A stretch of 64,000 nt of DNA, from NCBI GenBank assembly GCA_034521225.1, contig JAXHMR010000023.1:1-64000 (forward strand), read 5' to 3'. A program made the translations under genes and the position numbers. The DNA is from Woeseia sp034521225 (GTDB lineage Bacteria; Pseudomonadota; Gammaproteobacteria; Steroidobacterales; Woeseiaceae). Under the pieces are notes generated by a model. The model was not told the DNA's origin. It did no database searches and saw only the letters and a program-made list of their open reading frames with translations. Numbering within the stretch: the first letter of the stretch is position 1; the number at the start of each line of letters is the position of its first letter. Of this stretch, positions 1 to 11,478 are shown in pieces.

Positions 1-3000
1 TGCCGTTCTCGATCTGTCCATCAGCAGAAGCCGCGCGAACTGCGCGCGCCGGGTACGTCCCTGGCCCTCGTCCTGCGGCCCCGCCCGGTTCGCTCCGACG
101 ACGAGATCAGCCAGGCCGTCCGTGTCGAGATGAGCGAGAGCGAGTGAGACACCGAACTGGTCGCCGTGCGTACCGTTGCCGGGGTCAGAGGCGGGCGACC
201 CGACCAGCGTCTGCGTCGTGATGTCGTTGCCGGTCCAGAACTGACTCTCGCTTGCGTAGAAATTGACGTAGCCGCCGCCTGAATAGGCGCCGACCACGAG
301 ATCATCGATGCCGTCGCCGGTAACGTCCGCACCACTTGCAAGTGCGTGGCCGAAACTGCCCTGGCCGGGCAGTGCAACGAGATCGAACGACGGTACGAGA
401 CCAGTCGCTGCACTCCAGTCATTATCCGCCGCCAGGAAGCCGCGTACGAGGTTGGCGGCAGAGTTGCCGAGCATCAGGTCCGGTTCGCCGTCGCCGTCGA
501 CATCGCCGTGCGCCTGGCCGAACCAGTTGCCGTCCGTTAGCAAGAACGACTCCGGCGCCGCGTCCAGTCCGCCGCTTGCGGAACCGTACACGTCGAGCCG
601 CGTCGTCGAGGCGCCGTCGTAGCTGTTGACCAGGAGGTCGGCGATACCGTCACCGTCGAGGTCGGTGCTGGAGAGCGTGATCCGGGCAGGCGTACCAGTG
701 GCCTGGACGGTCCAGGCGCGGTCGGGCGTCTCCAGGATTTCGCCGTTGTTCCAGTGCAGCAGGATGAGGTTTTGCGCCGCAATCGCGACATCGGGGTAGC
801 CGTTGTCATCCCAGTCGCCAACGGCGACGGATGAGCCAAAGCTCGATCCCGCCGCGGGCCGCAGCATATCGAGTGCCGGGCTGGCGCCGTTTCCTGTACC
901 CCAGGCGATGAACACGGCGCCGGTTGAATCGTAGGTGCTCGCGCCAATCACCAGGTCATCGTAGCCATCCTGGTTCAGGTCGCCGCCGGCCATCGCGAGG
1001 CCGAAACGGTCTTCTGCCGTGTTGTCGGGAGACTCGAGCCGGTCGGCCGGCGTCGCTGTCTCAAGGTCAGCACGGTAGGGGAAGCTGCCGTTTTCGAATT
1101 CTTCCAGCAGCGTGAATCCATCGCCGTCGCTGTCGGCGGTGACGTCGTCAGCAACTTCCGGATCGAAGCCGAAAGCTTCTTCCCACGCATCGGCAAGTCC
1201 GTCGCCGTCCGTGTCGGACTGGTAGCGCGGGTCATCTACAAAGGCGTCATCGGCATCGATCGTGCCGTCCCCGTCACTGTCGGCGACATTGATGCTCAAG
1301 GTGGCGCTGCTCTCTTCGGTAAGCTTCGGCCCGGCGTCGACGATGTCGATGATCAGGCTGTAATTCTCTTCTTCACGCGCGGAATCGATCGTCACGAGAC
1401 CGCCGAACGCGATGTCCGTTGACTCGCCTTGCAGGAGATCGCCGAGATCGCAGACGACGCGTTCGGTGCCGGTGCAACGCGTATCGGTTACGGCAAGCTC
1501 AAGACCCGCCGGCACGTCGAAGGCGATCGAAACATCGCGCGCCACCAACCCTTCCCAGCTCGACGGCTCCAGGTTTTCAACCCTGATCACCAGCGGGAAC
1601 GGTGTGTCAGGCGACGATATCCCAGCCGGTGAGTCCAGCGCAACGCCAACGACGGTCACGTCGAACACACCAATTGACGCCGCGTACTCGACGGGCGGCA
1701 GGCCCTCGACCGGCGCGTGATCCATTACGGCGGAAACCGTGAATACGCCGGTGGTGTCATAGTCGTGGCTGCGAGCGACGTTCCGCTTCCCCCGGCCAAA
1801 GTCGATTTGCGGCTTGATCTCACGGCCGTTCAGGTCCTCGTGACCGGAACCGGCCCATGCAGTCGCGGGATTCGCCTCGCTGCCGTCGCCCCAGCTAAAG
1901 CTCAGCAGCGACGCCTGCTGGTCGGGCTCATCGTCCACGTCGCTGAATTCCGCCTTGACGATCGACGGGAAGCCGCGGGCTGCCCGCAGATTGTCGTCGA
2001 ACTCGACGACGACAGGATCCGGGACCGGCGTAATGATGAGCCCGGCGACAGCGTCCTCTTCGGAGTATTTCTTCGCCGTCGAAGCCCGGAAGGTCAAACC
2101 GTCCGTACCGTGAAAGTCGGGATCCGGCGCGTCACAGGTAGGTGATCGAGTTGTCCCGCTCAAGTGAGGGGTCGGCGAGCACGCGCGAGCCGTTTGTAAA
2201 GTCATCGAGGATCTCGAATGTATGGCTGTCGAGACCATCGGGAAAATCGCTGATGAAGCCGTCGGGGTCGGACGCGCTCAGGCGTACGTAGATTGACGTG
2301 TCTTCGGCAAGTTCGCAGGGTACTTCGGCATCCAGGTCTATCGTCGCAAAGCACTGGACGCGGAGATCCTCCGGCGGGCGGAACGCGCGCGTGACCGAGA
2401 CGTCGATGCGGGCGGGCTCGCTGGCATCGATACCGTCGTCGACCTTGTAGGTAAAGAAGTCCGTGCCCTGGTAATTGAAGTCGGAAACGTAGATGACCTT
2501 GGCGCGGCTGTCGGTAACCTCGCGGAACGGCAGCGTCTTGAACACGTGCACGAAATAATCGCCGTTCGCGGCATCGGGCTCCATGACGAAAAACGATGTG
2601 GAATTGACCGCCAGGTATTCTGGCTCGCCCATGTTGCCGAGGATGAAGCCGGGCTCGTCGCCCTGGTTGACGCCGGTGCCAGTCGACTTTGCCTCGCCGG
2701 CAAAGGTGCCGTCCTGGCCGAAGCGCTGAACACGCAGGTTCGCTTTATCTGCGACGTACAACGTGTTCCGTGGATCGACCTCGATGCTGCCCGGCGCGTT
2801 GAACTGGCCGGGGCCGCTGCCCGCCGTATCGGCTGCGCGTTCGCATTTCGCGTCCGCACAGGCGTAGCCGCGCGACGTGCCGGTGGCAACGTCGCAGGCA
2901 TTGTAGGGAACGCCGGTCGGCGTTCCGTCGATTGTTTTATTCGCCGTGCAGCTTCCCATCCAGCCGACGTATTCGCCGAAGTCCCAACCGCCCTCACCAT

Positions 3001-5693
3001 CCGGCAACGTCGGCAGCCACTTGTGGATGCGGTTGAGCGTCGGATCGAGGACGTAGACATTGCCTTCGCGGTCGACGGCAAGGTCGTTGCCTACTTCCGG
3101 AGCACCGGCACTGCCAAATAGGCCGCCCGTCGAAATCTCAATATTGCTGACATCGAGCTGGCCAAGTACCTGGGCGCTGTTGCCAAACTCACCGATGTCG
3201 TCGAGCGAACGGACATTGATCGCGTCGCGAATGAGCTCGAACAACAGGTTCGTCCTGCCGTCGGAGCCAACGTCGCGCAGGCCTTCGCCGAGGATGGCCT
3301 CCGTCTCGTTGTAGCTGACGGTGCCGTGGTATTGCACATCGCCAAGTTCCTTGTTGTAGCTGTAGTGAATGGCTGTGCGGCCAAAGGTCGAGAAGATCGG
3401 TTCCCACTCAATCCACAGGCGGTCGTTGTGATCGACGGAAAAACGGTTGGCGGGCCAGACGTTGTCGTTCAGGTGGCTGTCGTTGTCGCTCGGGTCGTCG
3501 GTCACGTAAAGCGGCGTCATGCCGACGATTTCGCCGGTCTCGGTCCACTTCGAAATGCGCGGTATCGGATACAGGGCGCCGTGGAAGTCGTTATTGAATT
3601 TGGGTTCTTCGCCGCAGACGTAGTACTTGTCACGAACGTAGTAGTAGCCATCGTCGTCGACATGCACGTAACTTGGCTCGTAGACCATGTTTACCGGGAT
3701 TACACCGCCGAACTCGCTGTCCTCGAGGGAGCCAGCGGGTGCGTTGCAGATCCGGTCGTTCAGGAACGTTCCGTGATCCTGCGGGTCGGCAAGGCGGAAT
3801 TCGTCGGCCAGGTGCTTCAATGGGCTGACGCGCGTCAGGTTGTCGCCCTCCTCGCGCTCGCCTACCGGCGTGAGCCGGAAGTCCTCGATAAAGTAGGGAT
3901 AGAGTGGCGCATCGAACTGGCCGTTCGCCGGGTACTCGTCGATTTCGAAACGGAGCGGGTCAACGCGCCCGTCGATCAGGTCCGTATCGACACCTTCCAG
4001 CCAGATTTCGACCGGCGCGGCGGTGATTGCATCCACTGGAGCCGGTAGCGGCAAGGCATCCGGGACCGTATTCGTGCCGGGCCGCTTGAGCGTCACCGTC
4101 TGTACGAAGCTCGCCGGGTCGTTCGACTGGGCACGCGCGGAGTTGCCGCTGTCGTCGGTTGCGTCCCAGGTGATCTCGTAGCGCACGCCGTCGGCGTCCT
4201 CTGGCGGACCGGGCAGCAAGTTGGGTGCGTCATTCGTAACGGTTGGGCTCGGGTCGGCGAGATCGACGACGCGCGGCCGGCCAAGCGGAAAATTGCCGAC
4301 GCCGAGATCGATACCATCCTCGTTGTAGCGCGCGAAGCCTGCAGGCGGAATCAGTATCGGCGCCTGGGTGTCGACAACGCTAATACGCTGCATCAGGTGT
4401 GTCACAAGCCTCTCGCCTTCGAATTCATTGTTCTGGAGCAGAATCGTGTCCGGGTGGTACGGCCCGCCATTTCTTTCCCTGATCTCCCACTCGAGATCCT
4501 CGGGACCGCCGATTGGGAACAGCCGGGAAGTCGGCGACAGCGTAGCTGCATCGAACAGCTCGCCGCAGTTGTCTATTGGTTCAAACATGTCGCGCAACTG
4601 GCCCTCGACGCGGCCCAAACGGACACCGCCGAAATCGGTCGCCTCGAGCTCGACTGTCTGCTCAGTGATACCGGACTCGTCGGTCCGCGTATCACGCAGG
4701 AAAGGTACGGCAGTGTCCCAGACCGTCAGCGTCTGGTTGCTGCGATTGGATGCCGTGTCGAAGCTCGTATCCTCGTACCATTGAGCGCCCGCGGCGAGAC
4801 CGGAAATGTCCGTTGCGATCAGGCCCAGGTCGGCGGCGATGAGGCCGACTTCCGCACCGGAACACAGCGGCCGGCTTAGCGGCCGCGCCAACGGTCTCTC
4901 CCGCGGCGGCCCGGGCGGCGCGCTTGGCTGCAGCCGCAGCGACCTTCTTCGACGCATAACTTTCTGCAGCAACGCCAATCGGGATGAGCGCGGCGGGCAG
5001 CCCGATGTCGAGCACGGCATTCATCGACGTTGTTGCCTCCCAGGAGATTTCGTGCCGTCCCGCCGGAAATTCGGGACGCTGCTGGAGCATCCGGAGCTCC
5101 TCGACCGAATAGCCCTGGTAGCCGCCTGCACTCAGAAAGGGATTGCTGGCGCGCACTCGCACGTCGGCCTGCACGTGGTAGACGGACGGCTGACCGAGAT
5201 CGGCGAAGACTCTGTCGAGCGGATCGAAAGGCACAAATAACAGGCTCGCGAAGCTGTCCTCGACGCCCGCGGCATAGTCATCGCCCAGTACATCACGACC
5301 CGGCCGGATGGTCTTGCCGAAGCGGTAGACGCATTGCTGGCCGCCAAGATCACCGCTTCGAACGGAATCAGGAAACCGGTTGAGACTGCCCGGCACCTCG
5401 AAGACGGGTGGCGTATTCTTGAGCCCGATGTCAGTCGCCATCGCCGCGATCTCGAAACCAATGCCGAACCATCCCGGTACGGCAATGCCGGCGCCGATGC
5501 TGCCGATATGAGCACCCATCAGGCTGCCCTGTACGGCGGCAATCTTGTTGTTGTCCGCGGGCGTCGCGTCGAACGGACTCGCGATCGCGGGATGCGCCAC
5601 GATCAGGCACCCGACAAAGCCCCCAAGCGCGTTGCACACGCGACCGAACCACCCGCCAGGCCGACTGCCCGCAACAAAACTGTTTCTGCTCAT
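1..5693 (-). CDS. Very large secreted multidomain repeat protein (NHL / cadherin-like / FG-GAP), partial and split by two frame breaks
   Basis: One gene read in three successive minus-strand frames. The N-terminus (start 5693) has a signal peptide ending near HPAIA-SPF. Near 4865 the frame moves by one base, and the next segment stops at a TGA at 2134-2132. The frame starting at base 2133 then stays open to the window edge, continuing the domain as DAPDPDFHGTD, typical of cadherin-like repeats (ITYxPxPDFxGxD). Order: N-terminal unknown region, HYR-like domain near 4000-4400, NHL-type propeller repeats near 2600-3550 (GPGQFNAPGSIEVDP, LYVADKANLRVQRF), cadherin-like domain near 2100-2460, calcium-binding DxDGDG repeats near 1100-1285, then FG-GAP/integrin-like propeller repeats to base 1 (DLNQDGYDDLVIGA). 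The 3' end lies outside the window. Probably an exported surface or extracellular protein; the substrate is unknown. Both breaks are net one extra base, so they are more likely sequence errors than a real split. Confidence 0.75.
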
Positions 5694-6142
5694 GCTCTAC
5701 CCCGTTTTTCCCACCGCGCCCATTGGCACACCACGGATGGGGATTTTCTGGTCCTTGTGGGGGTAAGCAGGAACGCGGACCGGAATAGGTCACGAAAGTA
5801 GCGATAAACCCGTGACAATCTCCGCACCAGCCCTTGGCGACCGGGCCTCTTGTGTACGCTATCGCACAGAATGACCCCCTGGATGAGGACGATAATTGCG
5901 CTTCAGTAACTGAACAGCTGGCGAACAGCTGATGACGCGCGGCAGCGCGGCAAGGAGCTGCCAATGACTATCATCGCGGTGACCAACCGGATCGAATAGC
6001 GCGATGCCTGATCATCAAGAGTATTCGTAAGGGAAGCTTCCCGAACCGCACCTGGCGCACGATTTCCTCGAACGATTCTGGACATCACGGAACTGTGGAG
6101 ATAGCTTCTGTCTTTCTTACAGGCTGCCCTGAGTAGGGGGGT
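5694..6142. other. Intergenic region without recognisable gene
   Basis: About 450 bases between the divergent starts of the large secreted protein and a small membrane protein. Open frames here have no recognisable content. It should contain both promoters, but I cannot place convincing -35/-10 pairs. A short palindrome GGGAAGCTTCCC lies near 6030. Confidence 0.5.
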
Positions 6143-6368
6143 ATGAGCAGGAAAGCCGGGCATAAGCAGAAGCGAACGTCACAGAAGGTGCAACGAAGCT
6201 CCGGAGGGGCCGAAACGACGCTGGACTGCAGGTCACCTGGTCGCGGCGTTCGTGCTGGGCGCGGTACTGGGTTTCCTGATCGCCTACGTACCGGGCGACG
6301 GAGGCTCGCAAACCGACGCATACGGCAGGTCGCCCGGTGATCCGCACTACATGCACAGCCATTCCTGA
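6143..6368 (+). CDS. Small single-pass membrane protein with His-rich tail, one frame break
   Basis: Starts MSRKAGHKQKRTSQK, a very basic N-terminus. After a one-base shift near 6227 it continues as a hydrophobic helix (HLVAAFVLGAVLGFLIAYVPG) and a polar tail ending DPHYMHSHS. The length is about 75 residues and the total is one base more than a multiple of three. The basic head, single transmembrane segment and His-containing tail together suggest a real small inner-membrane protein. I do not recognise the family. It ends 132 bases before the TolB/TPR gene on the same strand. Confidence 0.45.
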
Positions 6369-6500
6369 GAGCACCCGTCGTCTGCGTAAAAGGCGCATCA
6401 CGCCAGGCCCGGACTAGCCGCGCCCAATTGCAGTGGCGGTACCAGCGGCAAAATCGTATGCTTTTGCGGCCACCAACGAGCCCAACCAGGGGAAACGCCC

Positions 6501-8252
6501 TTGGCGCACATCGCGAACCTCATCGCGGAACTCAGGCGCCGGCGAGTATTTCGGGTCGCCGGCCTCTATATCGTGGGCGCCTGGGTAGTATTGCAGGCCT
6601 CGGACCTCTTCCTTGAATCGATCGGCTTTCCCGACACCGCATTGCTTGCTGTCTGGATCGCTCTCCTCGCCGGGTTTCCGCTTGCGCTGCTGTTTGGCTG
6701 GCGTTACGACATTACTGCACAGGGAATTATGCGAACGAAGGCGGTCGATCAAAGTGCCGCCGTAAGCACTGCACTGAAGTGGCCGGACTTCGTGATCCTC
6801 GGGGTGCTGGCACTCATAGGCGCTGCCGCCGCCTACAACGCAGTGACCCGCATCAGCGAGGTCGCAATCGGGCACATTGACTTCGGTACCTCCATCGCCG
6901 TCATGCCGCTCGACAATCTGTCGGGCGAACCGGACTACTTCGCTGAAGGCATGCATGACGCATTGATTACTACCCTGTCAAAAATCCCGCAGCTCAGGGT
7001 CACGTCCCGCACTTCCACGCTGCGCGTCGGCAAAAAACTCACCGTGCCCGAAATAGCGCGCACGCTCGGTGTCACCAGCATCGTTGAAGGCTCGGTGACG
7101 CGCGAAGGTAATCGCGTGCGGGTCAACGTGCAGCTCATCAACGCAGCAAGTGATACGCACATCTGGGCGGAGAGCTACGAGCGCGATTTCGCCGGCGTCC
7201 TGACCATGCAGCGCGAGATGGCACGCGCGATCGCCTCGGCCGTGCGCATCCGCATCGCGCCGGAGGACGAGCGTTATTTCGCGGCTGCTCCGACCAACCC
7301 GGAAACCCTCGAGGCGTACCTTCGCGGGATGTTCCAGCTACGCAAGGAAACACCTGCCGGCTACGAGCGCGGCATCGAGATCCTCACCGATGCGGTCGGC
7401 AACGATCCCGGTTCCGGGCTGGCCTGGGCCGGCCTGGCGGCAGGCTACGCAAAGCTTGGTCACAACCCGTATCCGATAGAGGGCATGTACCCGCGCGCAA
7501 AGGCAGCGGCCGACCGGGCAATTGAGCTCGATCCGACGCTCGCCGAAGCCCACTTCGCGGTCGCCATGTTCAAGCTCTATTACGAGTATGACTTCCAGGG
7601 TGCCGAAGACGCCTTCCTGCACGCGATCGACATCAACCCCAGCCTCGTTGACGCGCACTATCACTATGCGTGGCTGCTCGAGCTGCTTGGCCGGGACGAA
7701 GAAGCAATCGCCTTCGGCATCCGCACGAAGGAGCTTGACCCGTTGAGTTCCTTCTACACCGCCTGGCTCGGGGGCCAGTACCAGGACGCGGAACGTTTTG
7801 ATGAGGCCCTGGCCGAAGCGCGAAGTGTGCTGGACCTCGATCCCGACTACCCTGTTGCCTGGCTCGTGCTCGGCATGACCTACGCGGACATGGGGAAATT
7901 GGACCTCGCGCTGGAGGCGCACGAGCACCTGCGAAACAGCTACTTCTTCTCCTACGCACTCGCCGGCACCCTCGCCTCGGCAGGGCGGCCGGAAGAGGCG
8001 CTGGCAATCGCCGAGCGTATCGAAGCACGCGCGCCGAGCGGCGTGCCACTATCGCTGATCTACGCTTCTCTCGGCGACCGGGAGCGCACTTTCGAATGGC
8101 TGCGTTTTGCAAGGGAACGCAAGGAACCCTGGTATCCGTGGCTTGTGGCGTGGTTCCCGGTGATGAGCCGTTACTACGACGACCCGGAGTTGCAGGCATA
8201 TGCTGAAGAGCTCCGGCTGCCATTACGGCAGGTCGACATAAGGCGGGAGTGA
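6501..8252 (+). CDS. Membrane-anchored TolB/FlgO-like protein with TPR repeats
   Basis: 583 residues from a TTG start preceded by AGGGGAAA at a good ribosome-binding distance. Three hydrophobic segments lie in the first 115 residues (about 18-36, 47-67, 97-115). They are followed by a FlgO/TolB N-terminal-like domain at about 130-240 (IAVMPLDNLSGEPDYFAEG ... ARTLGVTSIVEGSV) and TPR-type helices from about 250 to 560. This architecture is common in gammaproteobacteria beside adenylate-cyclase or winged-helix versions, but no N-terminal catalytic or DNA-binding domain is present here. Likely a membrane-linked sensing or scaffolding protein; its partner is unknown. The reading frame is intact. 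Confidence 0.8.
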   Translation: MAHIANLIAELRRRRVFRVAGLYIVGAWVVLQASDLFLESIGFPDTALLAVWIALLAGFPLALLFGWRYDITAQGIMRTKAVDQSAAVSTALKWPDFVILGVLALIGAAAAYNAVTRISEVAIGHIDFGTSIAVMPLDNLSGEPDYFAEGMHDALITTLSKIPQLRVTSRTSTLRVGKKLTVPEIARTLGVTSIVEGSVTREGNRVRVNVQLINAASDTHIWAESYERDFAGVLTMQREMARAIASAVRIRIAPEDERYFAAAPTNPETLEAYLRGMFQLRKETPAGYERGIEILTDAVGNDPGSGLAWAGLAAGYAKLGHNPYPIEGMYPRAKAAADRAIELDPTLAEAHFAVAMFKLYYEYDFQGAEDAFLHAIDINPSLVDAHYHYAWLLELLGRDEEAIAFGIRTKELDPLSSFYTAWLGGQYQDAERFDEALAEARSVLDLDPDYPVAWLVLGMTYADMGKLDLALEAHEHLRNSYFFSYALAGTLASAGRPEEALAIAERIEARAPSGVPLSLIYASLGDRERTFEWLRFARERKEPWYPWLVAWFPVMSRYYDDPELQAYAEELRLPLRQVDIRRE

Positions 8253-8292
8253 GTGCTCCGATACTCCAAAAGCGACGACCTGGGAGAGTTGA

Positions 8293-8901
8293 ATGCGAAC
8301 TAAGGGCAAGATCGCATCCTGGAACAGTGATAAAGGTTACGGTTTCATCTCTCCACTCATCGGCGGCAAACAGATCTTTATTCACGTAAGCGCCTTCAAC
8401 AATCGACTTCGACAGCCCGAACTCAATGACGTCGTAACCTACTCGATGTCGACGGACAGGCAGGGTCGTCCCTGTGCGGCGAACGCGACACTTGCCGGCG
8501 ACAAGTTAATCAGGAAGTCGCCAAATAGGCGCAGCACAACAGCGATACTTTTCTCAATTGTGTTTTTGGCTGCGATCGGCGGATTAGCAGTGACTGACAA
8601 CCTTTCCAGAATCCTGCTGATCGGGTATGCAGGTATGAGTGTCATCGCCTTCGCAGCCTACGCTGTCGACAAATCAGCTGCGAAACGGGGTGCCTGGCGA
8701 ATTCGTGAAGGCACTCTACTTTTTTTAGGTCTGGCAGGAGGCTGGCCTGGCGCGCTGATCGCGCAGCAAACCTTTCGGCACAAGTCAAAAAAGACGTCTT
8801 TTCGTGCAGTGTTCTGGATCACCGTATTCATGAATTGCGCGGCACTCGCATGGTTGCATACGGACAGTGGGAAAATGACTGTGCGAAGTCTCTTAGCGTA
8901 A
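8293..8901 (+). CDS. Cold-shock domain / DUF1294 fusion protein
   Basis: 202 residues. The N-terminal ~65 residues are a cold-shock (OB-fold) domain: GKIASWNSDKGYGFISP matches RNP1 and IFIHVSAF matches RNP2. The C-terminal half is a DUF1294 membrane domain with about four hydrophobic helices (AAYAVDKSAAKRGAWRI and GLAGGWPGALIAQQTFRHK are its hallmark strings). The fusion is widespread and thought to bind nucleic acid at the membrane, but its function is unknown. The preceding GGAGAG gives a good ribosome-binding site, and the gene begins 40 bases after the TPR gene. Confidence 0.9.
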   Translation: MRTKGKIASWNSDKGYGFISPLIGGKQIFIHVSAFNNRLRQPELNDVVTYSMSTDRQGRPCAANATLAGDKLIRKSPNRRSTTAILFSIVFLAAIGGLAVTDNLSRILLIGYAGMSVIAFAAYAVDKSAAKRGAWRIREGTLLFLGLAGGWPGALIAQQTFRHKSKKTSFRAVFWITVFMNCAALAWLHTDSGKMTVRSLLA

Positions 8902-9015
8902 GAACTTTACGATGATGGTTGTCGGCCTTTCGCATTTCCAAAGCGGCGAGTAATCCAAACCGGTCTCCGGTATCGCCGTCCCGACAGGATTTCTTAATTC
9001 TTCCTTCCTGTTCTT

Positions 9016-9041
9016 CGCCCGATTCCCCGGTGAATCGGGCG
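9016..9041. terminator. Perfect 10-bp inverted repeat between convergent genes
   Basis: CGCCCGATTC and GAATCGGGCG flank a six-base loop. It lies between the 3' ends of the cold-shock fusion gene and the AraC gene, where a bidirectional terminator is expected. No T-run follows on either strand, so an intrinsic terminator is uncertain. Confidence 0.4.
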
Positions 9042-9147
9042 TACCTGATGCCCGCGCTACTGATTTCAAACAAATAAAAACCTGGAGCCGCTCGAGTACG
9101 GGCTGTCGTGCTCGGCGGCCGCTTGATGTGGCCGTTCACAATTGCTG

Positions 9148-10181
9148 TCAAATCCGGATTGGCTCGTTTCCTGATTCCCCGGGATGTTCGTCCCTGGCCG
9201 GCAGGCTGCACCCACCTTGCGATCGCCACCGCGAAGGCGGCATACCCGTCACGCGCTTGAACGCGCGGCTGAACGACGTTTCGGATTCGTAACCGACGTC
9301 TTCGGCGATCCTGGCCAGGCTGCGGGAACCCCCGGCAAGAAGGCCGGCAGCCACTTGCATGCGCCAGCGAGAGAGATAGGTGATAGGCGGCATGTTCATG
9401 CAATGATTGAATCGCTCGACCAGGATGGTGCGTGAGGTCCCGATTTCCCGCGCGAGGTCGTCCAGATTCCAGGCGCGAGCAGGGTCGGCATGGAAGCGGC
9501 GAATGGCGCCGCCGGCAACCGGATCACCCAGCGCCTGGAACCATCCGGACCGGGCCGCCGCCTGCGATTCGACATGGCGTCGCACCGCTTCGATGAAGAC
9601 CAGTTCACTGAGTTTGGACAGGATGCTGGCGCCGGCGACACGGGCACAGTGGGCTTCGCGCAATATGGCGTCGATCAGGCTTTTCAACCAGCCGTTCTCG
9701 GAGGTATACGCATCGGCGACATGAAGACAGCGAGGTAACGCCTGGATCAACGGGTTGAACGGCAGCGCTTCGGAGCCGAGGAACCCACAGATCAGTCGTA
9801 TGCGGTCGTCGCCGTCGCCCGGTGAATCGACACGATACGGGAGCGCCTGCGCCACGCGGCGCTCGAAAAGCGCGAGGTCAGGTGGCGACCGCATCCCGGG
9901 CTCGCTGGACAGAACGTGCGCGTCGCCGTGTGGAAACACGACGACGCTCCCCGGGCTGAGCCGCTCCGGCGCATCGTCGGAGTCGACCACGCTGGCCCAG
10001 GGTTGTCCTTCGGTAACAATATGGTACTCGATCAGATGGCGCGCCCGCGGAAAGACCTTTGGCGCAAGAACGCTGGCATGTGGCGCCTCGGAAACAAAGA
10101 GGCGCATACGCTTCCACGTCAGAAGATGGCGCCGTGCATGCGTACCGTCCGGAGGACATCCGAGACGAGATCGATGTCCAT
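9148..10181 (-). CDS. AraC-family regulator with N-terminal cupin_6 domain, two frame breaks
   Basis: The C-terminal part is an intact AraC double helix-turn-helix (LDDLAREIGTSRTILVERF ... IAEDVGYESETSFSRAF). The N-terminal cupin (HLIEYHIVTEGQPWASV, VVVFPHGDAHVL) is of the cupin_6 type. In this family the protein begins with a short helix reading like MDxxSDVLxxxRxxGAxFF. That sequence is present upstream as MDIDLVSDVLRTVRMHGAIF (start 10181), but the frame breaks at TTC TGA and again in the T-rich stretch near 10095. The total length is two bases over a multiple of three, as expected for two single insertions. An internal start would miss this helix. Regulates unknown targets; a hairpin and a methyltransferase lie upstream. 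Confidence 0.8.
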
Positions 10182-10341
10182 AGCCGAACTCTCTGCGGTT
10201 TCGGCCGCCGATACCCCGCAGCCAGAATCCTCAGCATAGGTCAGCCACGCGCAGATTTCCATTTGCCGCACGCTCACCGTTTCCATCGTTTAACGCCGAT
10301 CGTGTTTGCCCGGGCCGGGGTGTTTCCTCCAATCGACCGAA

Positions 10342-10384
10342 CAACCCTTTCGAAGCGGCCAGCGGCCGCTTGCGAAAGGGTGTT
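10342..10384. terminator. Long imperfect inverted repeat downstream of methyltransferase gene
   Basis: The arms read CCCTTTCG..AAGCGGCC and GGCCGCTT..CGAAAGGG around a short centre. It lies directly after the stop of the minus-strand methyltransferase and before the AraC gene, the position of a terminator. There is no U-tract, so it could instead be a repetitive extragenic hairpin. Confidence 0.4.
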
Positions 10385-10391
10385 CGCCGGG

Positions 10392-11478
10392 TCAGGGCCG
10401 CGCTTCGAGAATTATGTTGGTCGGCGTCTCGGTAGCGCGCCGAATCCGCGTGAACCCGGCCTGCCGGAGCACTTCGGTCAAGCGCTTCTCGCCCGCCTGT
10501 GCGCCTAGCGCAAGACCGACTTCCTGCGCCTTTGAAGCCGGGGTACAGACCAGTGTCGACGCCGAGTAGAAGATCTGGCCGACCGTGTTGAGATTGTCGC
10601 TGAGGGTGTCGCCGGCCATTGGCTCAACCAGCATCAGGGTTCCATCCTCGGCGAGGCATTCGCGAATTCGCCATGCCGCCCGAACCGGATCGCCCATGTC
10701 GTGCAAACAGTCGAACATGCAGACGAGGTCGTAGCCTTCGGCCGGCGTTTCCTTGGCAGATCGGGTCTCGAAGTGCACGCGGCCGGACAGGCCTGCAGCG
10801 GCTGCACGCTCGTTCGCCTCTTCGATAGACTCGGCATGGAAATCAAAACCGTCGAAACGGGATTCCGGGTACGCCTCGGCCATAAGCAGCGTCGAGGAGC
10901 CGAGACCGCAGCCGATATCGGCCACGCGTGCGCCAGCTTTCAGCCGCTCGTCGACGCCGTCGAGCGCGGGCAGCCACTGATCGACCAGGTTCGCATTGTA
11001 GCCGGCACGGAACAATCGATCGGTGCCGCAAAAGCAGCAGGAATTATGATCCTCCCAACCGCGGCCTTTACCGGACCGAAACGTCTCGACAGCCTTCTCG
11101 TGCGTCGTGAATTGTGCGGTGACCTGCTGGATAAAGCCGTGCATGCATGCAGGATGCCCTTCGGCCGCCAGCACGATAGCTTGTTCGGCAGTCATCGAAA
11201 AGGTCTCCGGTCCGGGCTGATAGTCCACGTAACCCGCGGCCGCCTGGGCGCTAAGCCATTCAAGCAGATAGCGCTCGTCCACGCCCGCGATAGCGGCGAG
11301 GTCCGTGGCCGTTGATGGACCATGGTCGCGCATAGCCCTGTAAACTCCCGTCTGGTCACCAATGTAACCGAGAAGCAACGCCAATGCCGCGGCGATATCC
11401 GTCATTACTTTGCCGGCAAATTCCTCGAGCTTCTGGACGTCCAGGTTAACGTCAATTTCCTGTACTGGCGGCAGACAT
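10392..11478 (-). CDS. Class I SAM-dependent methyltransferase with N-terminal winged-helix dimerisation domain
   Basis: The N-terminal ~90 residues form a winged-helix dimerisation domain (VDERYLLEWLSAQAAAGYV). A Rossmann methyltransferase domain follows, with motif I VADIGCGLGSSTLLMAEAYP and acidic loop FDGFDF. The best start is ATG at 11478, with AGGAG just upstream. From it the frame reads MSAASTGN and meets TGA, while the +1 frame continues DVNLDVQKLEEFAGKVM into the main domain. Locus length is one over a multiple of three. The substrate is unknown; similar two-domain proteins methylate small molecules. A cysteine-containing loop, HNSCCFCGTDRLF, sits between the two domains. Confidence 0.8.
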
